Shown piece after piece: positions 1-7,374 of a DNA stretch of 64,000 nt. The notes beneath the pieces are model-generated. The model was not told the origin of the DNA. It did not search any database and saw nothing but the letters and a program-made list of their open reading frames with translations. Position 1 is the stretch's first letter. Each line of letters begins with the position of its first letter. This stretch comes from Geobacter sp. (GTDB taxonomy: Bacteria > Desulfobacterota > Desulfuromonadia > Geobacterales > Geobacteraceae): NCBI GenBank assembly GCA_003574885.1, contig PJFC01000004.1, forward strand, positions 248,001 to 312,000. The letters are read 5' to 3'. A program made the translations under genes and the position numbers.

Positions 1-2
1 GC

Positions 3-194
3 TTTGTGAACCTCCTGTCGGTCCTAGAGCAAAACCGGCAGACCACATGGCAGGAAATTCTAGGAACAGTGGACATCAAGCCGGACATCAATCCCGACCT
101 GGATATACCACAGGAGGAGACCACACCGGTTTCCGTAGCAGCGTCCACCATGCCCGCAGATGAAGAGGAAAGCCTTGCCTCCTTCAAGCTCTGA
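3..194 (+). CDS. C-terminal end of an unrecognised protein (5' truncated by window)
   Basis: The reading frame is already open at the window edge and closes with TGA at 192-194. An internal GTG at 6 could be a start, but no ribosome binding site can be judged there. The visible 60 or so residues are acidic and proline/threonine-rich near the end, which looks like a flexible tail. The stop lies 35 bases inside the next gene (helicase ATG at 160), so the two are translationally coupled and belong to one operon. I do not recognise the family. If the helicase is BREX-like (BrxHI), BrxD would be the expected upstream neighbour, but nothing seen here proves that. Confidence 0.5.
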   Translation, partial: FVNLLSVLEQNRQTTWQEILGTVDIKPDINPDLDIPQEETTPVSVAASTMPADEEESLASFKL

Positions 195-2415
195 CGATTC
201 GCAGGCATTCTATCTTCTCGATGAGAAGGTGCGTCGCTGGGTCTGGGAACAGGGGTGGACAGCGCTTCGAGACGCTCAGGAACGGGCAATACCGCCCATC
301 ATCTCAGGAGATACCGATGTCATCATAGCGGCGGCAACGGCGACCGGTAAGACTGAAGCGGCGTTCCTTCCCATCTGCTCACGACTCATGGCTGAAGAGG
401 GGCAAGATGCTTGTGTCGTCTACCTCAGTCCCCTCAAGGCTCTCATCAATGACCAGTTCTCCAGAATGGAGCAATTGTGCGAGCGGCTGGATATCCCTGT
501 GCATCCATGGCATGGGGATATAGCTGCCAGCAAGAAAAAGAAGTTCCTAAGTAGCCCCAAGGGCATCCTCCTCATAACCCCGGAATCAGTGGAATCCCTC
601 TTCGTCAATCATGGCACCGCAATACCCCATCTATTCGGCAATCTCCTCTATATAGTCGTTGACGAACTGCACTCCTTCATTGGTTCGGAACGGGGCCAGC
701 AACTGCAATCCCTTTTGCATCGAATCGAGTTCGCCATCAAGCGCAGAGTCCCGCGGATCGGCCTAAGCGCCACCATCGGGGATATGCACTTGGCGTCTCA
801 ATTTCTGAGACCCAACGGCGACACTGAAACGGAAATGGTTGTCTCCTCGGCTACCGGCCAGGAACTGCAGCTGCTACTTAGGGGTTATATCGAAAGAGCT
901 CCTGTGCTGACGCCTACCGACGAATCTGGTGGAGAATCGGAAGTCGAAGTCCAGGTTGACGGCAGTCTCTTGGATATCGGAGCCAATCTTTTCAAAACCC
1001 TGCGGGGGAGCAGCAACCTCATCTTTGCCAACAGCCGAAACAGGACTGAGTTCTTTGCTGACCATCTTCGGCGTTTGTGTGAAGAACAACACCTTCCCAA
1101 CGAATTCTGGCCTCACCATGGCAGTCTCTCCAAAGAGCTTCGTGAGGATGCAGAAGCGGCTATCAAGGATAAATCCCGCCCGGTAAGCATTGTCTGCACC
1201 TCTACTTTGGAGATGGGGATCGACATCGGTTCAGTCAAGAGCATTGCCCAATTGGGCGTGCCGCCATCCGTGGCCAGCATGCGGCAACGGCTTGGCCGCT
1301 CAGGCAGGAGAGAGGGCGACCCGGCCATACTGAGGATTTACATACAAGAACAGGAGCTGACTGAAAGGTCGGACCCATCGGATTGCCTCCGGGCCGGGTT
1401 AGTTCAAACGATTGCAATGGTACGGTTGCTACTGACCAAGTGGTACGAGCCACCGCCGACTGGTGGGCTACATCTTTCAACCATGGTGCAGCAGATGTTA
1501 TCGCTCATTGCTCAGTACGGAGGTGTCACAGCTGCCCAGGCGTACAACGTTCTGTGCAAGAACGGCCCATTCCCGCTGGTCTCCCAGAGAATGTTCACGG
1601 ACTTTCTGCGAAATCTTGGCGAGCAACGTCTTATCATGCAGGCCAGCGACGGATTGCTCCTACATGGTCAGTTTGGGGAGAGAATCGTCAACCATTACTC
1701 GTTCTACACCGCCTTTACCACACCAGAAGAATACCGCTTGGTGTCCGGCGACCGCACACTTGGCACTCTTCCCATCGACCGCCCCATTGCCGTGGACTCA
1801 CTGATGATTTTCGGAGGTAGACGCTGGCATGTTATGGATGTAGATGTCGCCAAAAAAGTAATCGTCCTGAAGCCCGCCAAGGGCGGTAAAGCCCCTGTCT
1901 TTGGCGGCGAGGCCGGGTGGATTCATGACCGCATTCGGCAGGAGATGCTAGAAGTCTACAAGGATAAGAACGTGCCGGTCTTCCTGGATGCCCAGGCAAG
2001 GGATTTGCTGGCAGAGGCGCGAGAAAACTTCAACCGTTATTGCTTGGCGAAAAAAACGATGCTGTCTTATGGAAGCGCAACGTACCTCTTCTGCTGGATG
2101 GGGGATAGGGTACAAGATACCCTTGCTGCCATGCTTCGCTCAAGGGGACTCAAGGCGGTAAACGAGGGAGTTGCCGTTGTGGTTGGCAATACCTCGTTGG
2201 ACGAGTTGAAGAACTGCCTGGGGGAGCTACAGAAGAGCGGTGTACCTGATGCTTATGAACTCGCCATCTCTGTGCTGAACAAGGCTTGCGAAAAGTACGA
2301 CCTATTTTTATCAGATGAATTACTGAGTGCCGATTATGCTGCTTCCAAGCTGGATGCTGAGGAGGCATATAATTCTGTGAAAGCACTATTAAACCAAAAG
2401 GAGGAAACGTCATGA
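160..2415 (+). CDS. DEAD/DEAH-box helicase, Lhr/BrxHI-like, probable defence protein
   Basis: Superfamily 2 helicase of 751 residues. Visible motifs are Walker A ATATGKT at about 59-65, the Walker B box DELH at 168-171, SAT at 203-205, and motif VI as QRLGRSGR at about 376-383. The N-terminal segment ahead of motif I resembles a Q-motif region (WTALRDAQERAI). The long C-terminal half has no second catalytic domain that I can name. It should unwind or translocate on nucleic acid using ATP. It overlaps the preceding frame by 35 bases, and its stop overlaps the ATG of the next gene (ATGA at 2412-2415), so the three frames form one operon. Size and style fit the Lhr-like helicases of BREX systems (BrxHI), but the BREX core genes would lie outside the window, so subfamily is uncertain. 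Confidence 0.85.
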   Translation: MKRKALPPSSSDDSQAFYLLDEKVRRWVWEQGWTALRDAQERAIPPIISGDTDVIIAAATATGKTEAAFLPICSRLMAEEGQDACVVYLSPLKALINDQFSRMEQLCERLDIPVHPWHGDIAASKKKKFLSSPKGILLITPESVESLFVNHGTAIPHLFGNLLYIVVDELHSFIGSERGQQLQSLLHRIEFAIKRRVPRIGLSATIGDMHLASQFLRPNGDTETEMVVSSATGQELQLLLRGYIERAPVLTPTDESGGESEVEVQVDGSLLDIGANLFKTLRGSSNLIFANSRNRTEFFADHLRRLCEEQHLPNEFWPHHGSLSKELREDAEAAIKDKSRPVSIVCTSTLEMGIDIGSVKSIAQLGVPPSVASMRQRLGRSGRREGDPAILRIYIQEQELTERSDPSDCLRAGLVQTIAMVRLLLTKWYEPPPTGGLHLSTMVQQMLSLIAQYGGVTAAQAYNVLCKNGPFPLVSQRMFTDFLRNLGEQRLIMQASDGLLLHGQFGERIVNHYSFYTAFTTPEEYRLVSGDRTLGTLPIDRPIAVDSLMIFGGRRWHVMDVDVAKKVIVLKPAKGGKAPVFGGEAGWIHDRIRQEMLEVYKDKNVPVFLDAQARDLLAEARENFNRYCLAKKTMLSYGSATYLFCWMGDRVQDTLAAMLRSRGLKAVNEGVAVVVGNTSLDELKNCLGELQKSGVPDAYELAISVLNKACEKYDLFLSDELLSADYAASKLDAEEAYNSVKALLNQKEETS

Positions 2416-2660
2416 GCAAAAACACCAAACAGTCCTCGCCAGGGATGGCCACAAAGGCAGCAAAGATTCTGGCCGACAAGAATGCTTCCGCTGTTGCCAA
2501 GAGTCTTGCGGCTTCAGTGGTTGCTCAAGCCAACTCCGGCAAGCAAACAGGTGCTGAACTCGAAGACCGTGCTTCCAAGGTTCTTCAGAGTGACAAGTAC
2601 AGTGATAGCACCAAAGAGCTTGCTGCGTCTGTGCTGTCGCAGTCGAACAAAGAACGGTAG
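2412..2660 (+). CDS. Small internally duplicated protein of unknown function
   Basis: An 82-residue protein with a strong ribosome binding site (AAGGAGG at 2399-2405) and an ATGA overlap with the helicase stop, so it is co-translated with it. It is rich in Ala, Ser and Lys, has no signal peptide or membrane segment, and is probably a helical cytosolic protein. Two halves align with each other. Residues of about 11-42 and 48-80 share the pattern A-x-K-x-L, then K-x-LAASV-x-x-Q-x-N. This indicates an internal duplication of a helix-hairpin of about 30 residues. I do not recognise a named family. Position suggests an accessory factor of the helicase, which is inference only. Confidence 0.75.
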   Translation: MSKNTKQSSPGMATKAAKILADKNASAVAKSLAASVVAQANSGKQTGAELEDRASKVLQSDKYSDSTKELAASVLSQSNKER

Positions 2661-2773
2661 GTTTTGTAGAGTCGAACCCATCAGTCTTTCGCAGATTATT
2701 AATCGTTGCTAAATTATACTTTTTGGTATAAATACAAGGAGTTGCCAACGCCCTTCTGCGGTTAAAGGCTCCC

Positions 2774-3865
2774 ATGTCCCTGAAGAAGAAATTCTTTGAA
2801 ACAAAGCCCAGCGGTTCCAGTACTTCCAGCAAGTACGATTACCAGAAGAACTGGTCACTTGCCGAACTACTGGAACGGCATCTGACCGGCAGTGACTACC
2901 TGTTCGTCTTTGATTTCCATGACGACTTGCTGGTGTTCGATGCCGAAGAAGACCCGCAGAAGGTGGCATTTTATCAAGTCAAAACGAAAGATACCGGTAA
3001 GCTCTGGAAACTGAATGACCTGATAAAGAGCAAGACTTCCAAAACGACTGAGCCGGTACTATCTATCTTCGGCAAACTTTACCTCAACAAGCTGAACTTC
3101 CCCGATAACACCCTGTCCCTGAATTTCGTCTCCAACGCAAAATTCGAGATTCCCCTTGCCGATAATACCCAAAGCACGTCAGTGGCAACTATCTGCTGCG
3201 ACTGCCTCGACAACGATGTACTGGCCAAAATCAACGCCAAGCTAGTCGAAGAACACGCCCTCCAGGACGACCCTGAATTCAAGGGGATAACGTTTTTGCG
3301 GGTAAGCGGCTTGAGCAGTGACGACCAGGTTGGCCACACCAAGGGGAAAGTATCAGAATTTCTTGAACAACTATTGCCAGGAAAGAAATACGTGGTCGGA
3401 GCCGTCTACAACACCATGATTGGCGAAATCAGGCGGAAAACCAACTACAGCAAAAACATAGCGTCTTTCGAGGAGATGGTACAGCACAAGGCTATTGGAC
3501 GGACAGAGTTCAAGCGCCTGATAGATGAAATCGGCCTGATGGCAAATTATGATGACCTCTGGGGTTCCATAGAGAACCGGCTGAATGCCGAACAGGCCCC
3601 GTTGGGCATGGTGCGGAAAATCAGGGAATGCTGGGTCACATATGAACTGCAGCGGATGGACAAGACCAACACCACTCTCAACGAGATTTCCAAAATCATC
3701 AGGGAAGCCGTAGCTACCCACAAAGCGACTGTTGATGCCGATAGCCTGCTGGGGGTTATCTCCGACATCGAAGTAGAGTACAGCCTGAAAAAGAAGGCGA
3801 ATTTCAGCATCTACACTGACTACTACATAAAAGCAATCATTCTGGCTGCCTACTATGAAAATTGA
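2774..3865 (+). CDS. DUF4297/Cap4-type dsDNA nuclease, LmuA-like effector
   Basis: A 363-residue protein whose N-terminal 80 residues match the DUF4297 (CD-NTase-associated Cap4) nuclease pattern. Acidic residues D50-D51 are followed by the strand ending QVKTK at 68-72, the lysine motif of a PD-(D/E)xK fold. The remaining 280 residues are helical, with no motif I can name. In Lamassu/ABC-three-component systems such a nuclease is the effector held inactive by a zinc-hook ATPase. The next gene encodes exactly such an ATPase, 41 bases downstream. The upstream gap of 113 bases contains no terminator. The system is predicted to degrade DNA upon phage or plasmid sensing. Family assignment is from memory of motifs and order, not from a search. 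Confidence 0.75.
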   Translation: MSLKKKFFETKPSGSSTSSKYDYQKNWSLAELLERHLTGSDYLFVFDFHDDLLVFDAEEDPQKVAFYQVKTKDTGKLWKLNDLIKSKTSKTTEPVLSIFGKLYLNKLNFPDNTLSLNFVSNAKFEIPLADNTQSTSVATICCDCLDNDVLAKINAKLVEEHALQDDPEFKGITFLRVSGLSSDDQVGHTKGKVSEFLEQLLPGKKYVVGAVYNTMIGEIRRKTNYSKNIASFEEMVQHKAIGRTEFKRLIDEIGLMANYDDLWGSIENRLNAEQAPLGMVRKIRECWVTYELQRMDKTNTTLNEISKIIREAVATHKATVDADSLLGVISDIEVEYSLKKKANFSIYTDYYIKAIILAAYYEN

Positions 3866-4013
3866 TAACTACAAAAGACTTATCCGGAATCTGAGGAAGA
3901 AAACCCATGAACGAATTAGTCTTGAACGAGATACTACTTATCTCGCAAAAAGAGAAGAGGGCCAAGAAAGTCTCGTTCGACCCGAATCTGACCGTAATCC
4001 TCGGGAAGAATAG
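3855..4013 (+). CDS. Possible 52-residue overlapping ORF between nuclease and ATPase
   Basis: An ATG at 3855 lies inside the last codons of the nuclease gene, and the frame runs to TAG at 4011-4013, overlapping the first 107 bases of the ATPase gene in another frame. The product is very basic and charged, beginning MKIDNYKRLIRN. Lamassu-type systems normally encode a third component (LmuC or middle component) at this position, usually much longer. This ORF could be a vestigial or minimal version, or simply chance. There is no clear ribosome binding site. Confidence 0.2.
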   Translation: MKIDNYKRLIRNLRKKTHERISLERDTTYLAKREEGQESLVRPESDRNPREE

Positions 4014-5631
4014 AACGGGAAAATCCTCTCTTCTCAAGAGTATCCCGCGAGCGTTCAGCGCGATTCCGGAAAAGATTGGCAACTCATGGCTAGAAGCCAG
4101 AGTAACCAATGTCCTAAAATTCACCATCTGTGGTGCCCAGTACAGCATCCTACAATATGGTGACTTCTACGCTATCTTCGACGAAGCCAAGAATCTTCTC
4201 CTTGCCACAGACAACGTAACCCGCCAGCTTGGACCGTATCTGGCTAATCTGTTCGAATTTGAACTCAAGTTCAGGATGCGTGAATCGAGCGAGCTGATAT
4301 CCCCACCCCCGGCTTACTACCTCCTGCCGTTTTATATCGACCAGGATGTCGGCTGGATGAAGAACTGGGCATCGTTCAAGTACCTTACACAGTTCGACAG
4401 CGAGTGGAAGAAAAACCTGATGGAGTACCATGCGGGGATACGGCCCAACGAGTACTACAAGATTCTAGGGAGTATCAGTGGCCTGAAGGTAGAGGTCGTC
4501 GCACAGGAGAAAGACAAGAGAATCCTTACCAACCTGCTTGAACAGGCCACCAGCAAGTTCAAGAACGTGAATTTCAACATCGACCAAGATGCCTTCAAGA
4601 AGGAAATTGAAGAGCTGTTGCAGCACTGCCAGCAACTGAAAATCATAGAAGAATCGCTCAAGGGGAAACTTGTTGAGCTGTACTCGAAAAAATCATCCAT
4701 CGAAAATCAGATAAAGGTTGCCGAAAGCGCCCTTAACGAGGCCCGTGCCGACCTGAGATATGCGACCATTACTGTGTATGAAGACCATGTGGAATGTCCC
4801 ACATGCGGAGCAACCTACGAGAATTCACTTCCAGAACGTTTTGCCATTGCCAAGGACGAGGACAGGTGTACGCACGTGCTGTTCAAGCTCAACTACGCGC
4901 TGATGGAAATCAAAAATCAGATTGAGGACGAAAAAACTAAATATTCCCAGAACTCGGGAACCCTTGCGAAAATCAAGAAAACCCTGGAATCCAAACAGGA
5001 GCAGGTTGTGCTCCGGGATTTGATTGAAAATGAGGGGAAAAAAGAGCTACAGAATGTGTTTGCCGTGAATATCGAGGCGGTAAACAAGGTACTCGTGGAG
5101 CAAAATCATGCAATCGATAAACTGAAGGTCCGGTTGAAAATCTTTGACGATAAGGAACGCAAGGCCGCAATCGAGAAGACATTCAGCGGCAACATGCGGG
5201 CATTCCTTTTCGACCTCGATGTCCATGGAGGAGACCAGAACTATTCACGGATTGACGCCAAGGTGTCCGAAACGGGTAGTTGTCTACCGCGAGCCTTACT
5301 GGCCTATTATTTCAGCTTCCTGCATGTTATGCGGGAGTACTCTTCTGCCGCATTCTGCCCGATTATCCTTGATTCGCCTAACCAGCAGGCTCAGGATATG
5401 ACAAACCTGCCCAAGATGATGAAATTCATCAGGGACCAGCGACCGGCGAATACCCAGTTGATTTTAGGAACCGAGGATTTGTGCGGCGTTGATTTCGGTG
5501 GGAAAATTGTCGAACTACACGAGAAGCAAAGCCTTTTGCAGAAGTCCGATTATGACGAGGTTTACGCTGAGGTCATACCACTGATGGAGAAGGCGATGAA
5601 GGGGAGTGCGGACACTTCAAGTGGTTCGTAA
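3907..5631 (+). CDS. Zinc-hook ABC/SMC-like ATPase, LmuB-like
   Basis: A 574-residue Rad50/SMC-type ATPase. Walker A is GKNRTGKS at 33-40. Two long helical arms flank a CPTC zinc hook at 297-300. A signature-like segment (LPRALLAYYF) follows, and the Walker B strand is LIL/IILDSP with D489. It is much shorter than a true SMC, as is usual for Lamassu and ABC-three-component ATPases. Known members sense foreign or aberrant DNA ends and control a partner nuclease. Here the partner would be the DUF4297 protein just upstream (41-base gap). The gene is followed by a terminator at 5729-5776 and then by the transposon end repeats, so it is the last cargo gene. Confidence 0.8.
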   Translation: MNELVLNEILLISQKEKRAKKVSFDPNLTVILGKNRTGKSSLLKSIPRAFSAIPEKIGNSWLEARVTNVLKFTICGAQYSILQYGDFYAIFDEAKNLLLATDNVTRQLGPYLANLFEFELKFRMRESSELISPPPAYYLLPFYIDQDVGWMKNWASFKYLTQFDSEWKKNLMEYHAGIRPNEYYKILGSISGLKVEVVAQEKDKRILTNLLEQATSKFKNVNFNIDQDAFKKEIEELLQHCQQLKIIEESLKGKLVELYSKKSSIENQIKVAESALNEARADLRYATITVYEDHVECPTCGATYENSLPERFAIAKDEDRCTHVLFKLNYALMEIKNQIEDEKTKYSQNSGTLAKIKKTLESKQEQVVLRDLIENEGKKELQNVFAVNIEAVNKVLVEQNHAIDKLKVRLKIFDDKERKAAIEKTFSGNMRAFLFDLDVHGGDQNYSRIDAKVSETGSCLPRALLAYYFSFLHVMREYSSAAFCPIILDSPNQQAQDMTNLPKMMKFIRDQRPANTQLILGTEDLCGVDFGGKIVELHEKQSLLQKSDYDEVYAEVIPLMEKAMKGSADTSSGS

Positions 5632-5728
5632 CATCGAAGCCCGCATTAGGAGGGCGCTTCGATGACTGCCTTACGTTTCCCGTAAATTTTGAGAAAAAAA
5701 AGCTACCAGGCAAGGTAGAATGGTGTAA

Positions 5729-5776
5729 AAAAGCCCCCCTAATCCGTTCATTATGATTAGGAGGGCTTTTCTTTTT
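5729..5776 (+). terminator. Rho-independent terminator after the defence genes
   Basis: The arms AAGCCCCCCTAATC and GATTAGGAGGGCTT are separated by about ten bases and followed by a T-rich run, giving a strong hairpin. Confidence 0.9.
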
Positions 5777-5885
5777 GTAAGAACTTTATTGTTTGCGACT
5801 CAATTAATTTTGAGTATTTTGTAAGAACTTTATTGTCTAAGTAAAAACTTTATTGTCTTTGTAAGAACTTTATTGTCTGCAGACA
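5777..5885. repeat. Four transposase-binding-like repeats at a Tn7-like end
   Basis: The unit GTAAGAACTTTATTGT occurs at 5777-5792, 5821-5836 and 5861-5876, with a one-base variant (GTAAAAACTTTATTGT) at 5841-5856. The last three are spaced exactly 20 bases apart, and the first is 44 bases away. The reverse complement ACAATAAAGTTCTTAC resembles the TnsB site of Tn7 (ACAATAAAGTCTTAAAC). Tightly tandem sites are typical of a Tn7 right end, the end that lies next to the attachment gene. The terminal palindrome TGTCTGCAGACA at 5874-5885 ends the element. Confidence 0.75.
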
Positions 5886-5896
5886 GAGGGTCCTCT

Positions 5897-7258
5897 CTAC
5901 CGATCCATTCCCAGCCGTCGCATTTTCTCCACCAGTGTTGTCCGGTTCAGGTTCAGCATGGCGGCCGCTTTTGCCTTGACCCCGTTGGTGAGGCTCAGCG
6001 CCTCAAGAATCATCATCTTTTCGATCTCAGTCACGGTCTTGACCAGGTCCACCCCCCGTTCCGAGACCTTGGTCAGCGCCATCTCGGATATCTTGTGGGG
6101 AAGATCGGAGAGGGTGATAGTGTTCTCCTCCGTCAACGCAACGGTGCGCTCCACGAAGTTTTCCAGTTCTCTCACGTTGCCGGGCCAGCTGTAGAGTTCC
6201 AGCGCCTCCATGGCATTTTTCGCGATGCTCATGAGGGGGCGCTTCATCTCCCGGCAGTCTTTTTCCAGAAAATACCTGACCAGCGGCAGAATATCCTCGA
6301 CCCGTTCCCGCAGGGGGGGGATGTGGAGGGGGATGACGTTCAGCCGGTAGAAGAGGTCTTCCCGGAACGTCCCTTTCTGCACCTCCTCTTCCAAGTTCTG
6401 GTTGGTCGCCGAGATCACCCGCACGTCGATCTTGATCGGCCGGGTTGAGCCGACACGCTCCACTTCCTGCTCCTGAAGGACACGGAGCAGCTTGGTCTGG
6501 AGATGCATCGGCATGGTGCCGATCTCATCCAGCAGGATGGTGCCGTGATTGGCCGCCTCGAACTTGCCGATCTTGTCCTTGTTGGCCCCGGTGAAGGCCC
6601 CCCGGACGTAGCCGAACAATTCGCTTTCCAGAAGGTTTTCCGGGATCGCCCCGCAATGGACGGCGATGAACGGTTTATCCTTCCGGCTGCCGTTGAAATG
6701 GATAGCCTTGGCGACGACCTCCTTGCCGGTCCCCGATTCGCCGAAGATGAGGACCGTGGAGTCGGTCTTGATGATCCGTTTCATCAGGTTGAAGACTTTC
6801 TGCATGGCGGGGGAATTGCCGACAATGTTGGTGAATTCGTACTTGTCGCGGAGCTGTTTCTTAAGATAGACGTTCTCGGTGAGGAGTTGGTGTTTTTCAA
6901 CTGTCTTGGCGAGGATGATGCGAAGCTCGTCGATATTGAGCGGCTTGGTGATATAGTCGCAGGCCCCTTCCTTCATGGCCTGCACCGCGGTTTCCGCCGA
7001 CGCGTAGCCGGTGATGAGGATGACCTCTGTCAAGGGGGAATCTTCCTTGACCCTTTTCAGGATGTCGATGCCGCTTACGTCCGGCAGGAGCAGGTCGGTG
7101 ATGACGATGTCGAACCGTTCCCGCTGGAGGTGCTGGAATGCCTCCTGCCCCGAGCCGCAGCCAGTCAGGTGGTAGTCGTTACTCTTCAACAGCAGGACAA
7201 GGGCCTCGCGGCTGGCCGCTTCGTCATCGACGAGGAGGATTTTGCAGTGCTCTTTCAT
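5897..7258 (-). CDS. NtrC-family sigma-54-dependent response regulator
   Basis: A 453-residue regulator. The N-terminal receiver domain has acidic pocket D11-D12 and phosphoacceptor D55. The central AAA+ domain shows GESGTGKE (Walker A), GAFTGA (sigma-54 contact) and LLDEIG (Walker B). A C-terminal Fis-type helix-turn-helix follows (residues of about 415-450). I chose the ATG at 7258 because AGGAG lies ten bases upstream; the GTG at 7267 sits only one base after it. No sensor kinase is adjacent. The stop codon at 5897-5899 is 11 bases from the transposon end, so the coding sequence is intact but its native downstream region has been displaced. It may have served as the attachment gene for the element. 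Its own target is not evident. Confidence 0.93.
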   Translation of the reverse strand: MKEHCKILLVDDEAASREALVLLLKSNDYHLTGCGSGQEAFQHLQRERFDIVITDLLLPDVSGIDILKRVKEDSPLTEVILITGYASAETAVQAMKEGACDYITKPLNIDELRIILAKTVEKHQLLTENVYLKKQLRDKYEFTNIVGNSPAMQKVFNLMKRIIKTDSTVLIFGESGTGKEVVAKAIHFNGSRKDKPFIAVHCGAIPENLLESELFGYVRGAFTGANKDKIGKFEAANHGTILLDEIGTMPMHLQTKLLRVLQEQEVERVGSTRPIKIDVRVISATNQNLEEEVQKGTFREDLFYRLNVIPLHIPPLRERVEDILPLVRYFLEKDCREMKRPLMSIAKNAMEALELYSWPGNVRELENFVERTVALTEENTITLSDLPHKISEMALTKVSERGVDLVKTVTEIEKMMILEALSLTNGVKAKAAAMLNLNRTTLVEKMRRLGMDR

Positions 7259-7374
7259 GGCATCCACTCTCCTGAGGATTTATAGATAACATTATTACGA
7301 TGGAATGACAAGACCCCCTTTGACCGGGAAGCGGAAGGGGGTATACTTTCAGCTGGATTGTTTATGGGGGTTCC

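Larger units (their letters stand above)
1..5885. mobile_element. One end of a Tn7-like transposon carrying defence cargo (other end outside window)
   Basis: The right boundary is set by tandem repeats at 5777-5876 and the terminal trinucleotide ACA at 5883-5885. On the minus strand the end begins TGTCTGCAGACAATAAAGTT, which parallels the Tn7 right end as I recall it (TGTGGGCGGACAATAAAGTC), including the ACAATAAAGT core of the TnsB site. The cargo is visibly less GC-rich than the chromosome beyond 5900. The presumed 5-bp target duplicate would be GAGGG at 5886-5890. The other end and any tnsABC/tniQ genes must lie left of the window. No transposase gene is visible within this 5.9 kb, so the assignment rests on the end sequence. 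Confidence 0.7.

Noticed and set aside
5821-5876. Regular 20-bp repeats resembling a small CRISPR array
   Set aside because: Units are separated by only 4 bases, so there is no room for spacers. The arrangement fits transposase sites at a Tn7-like end.
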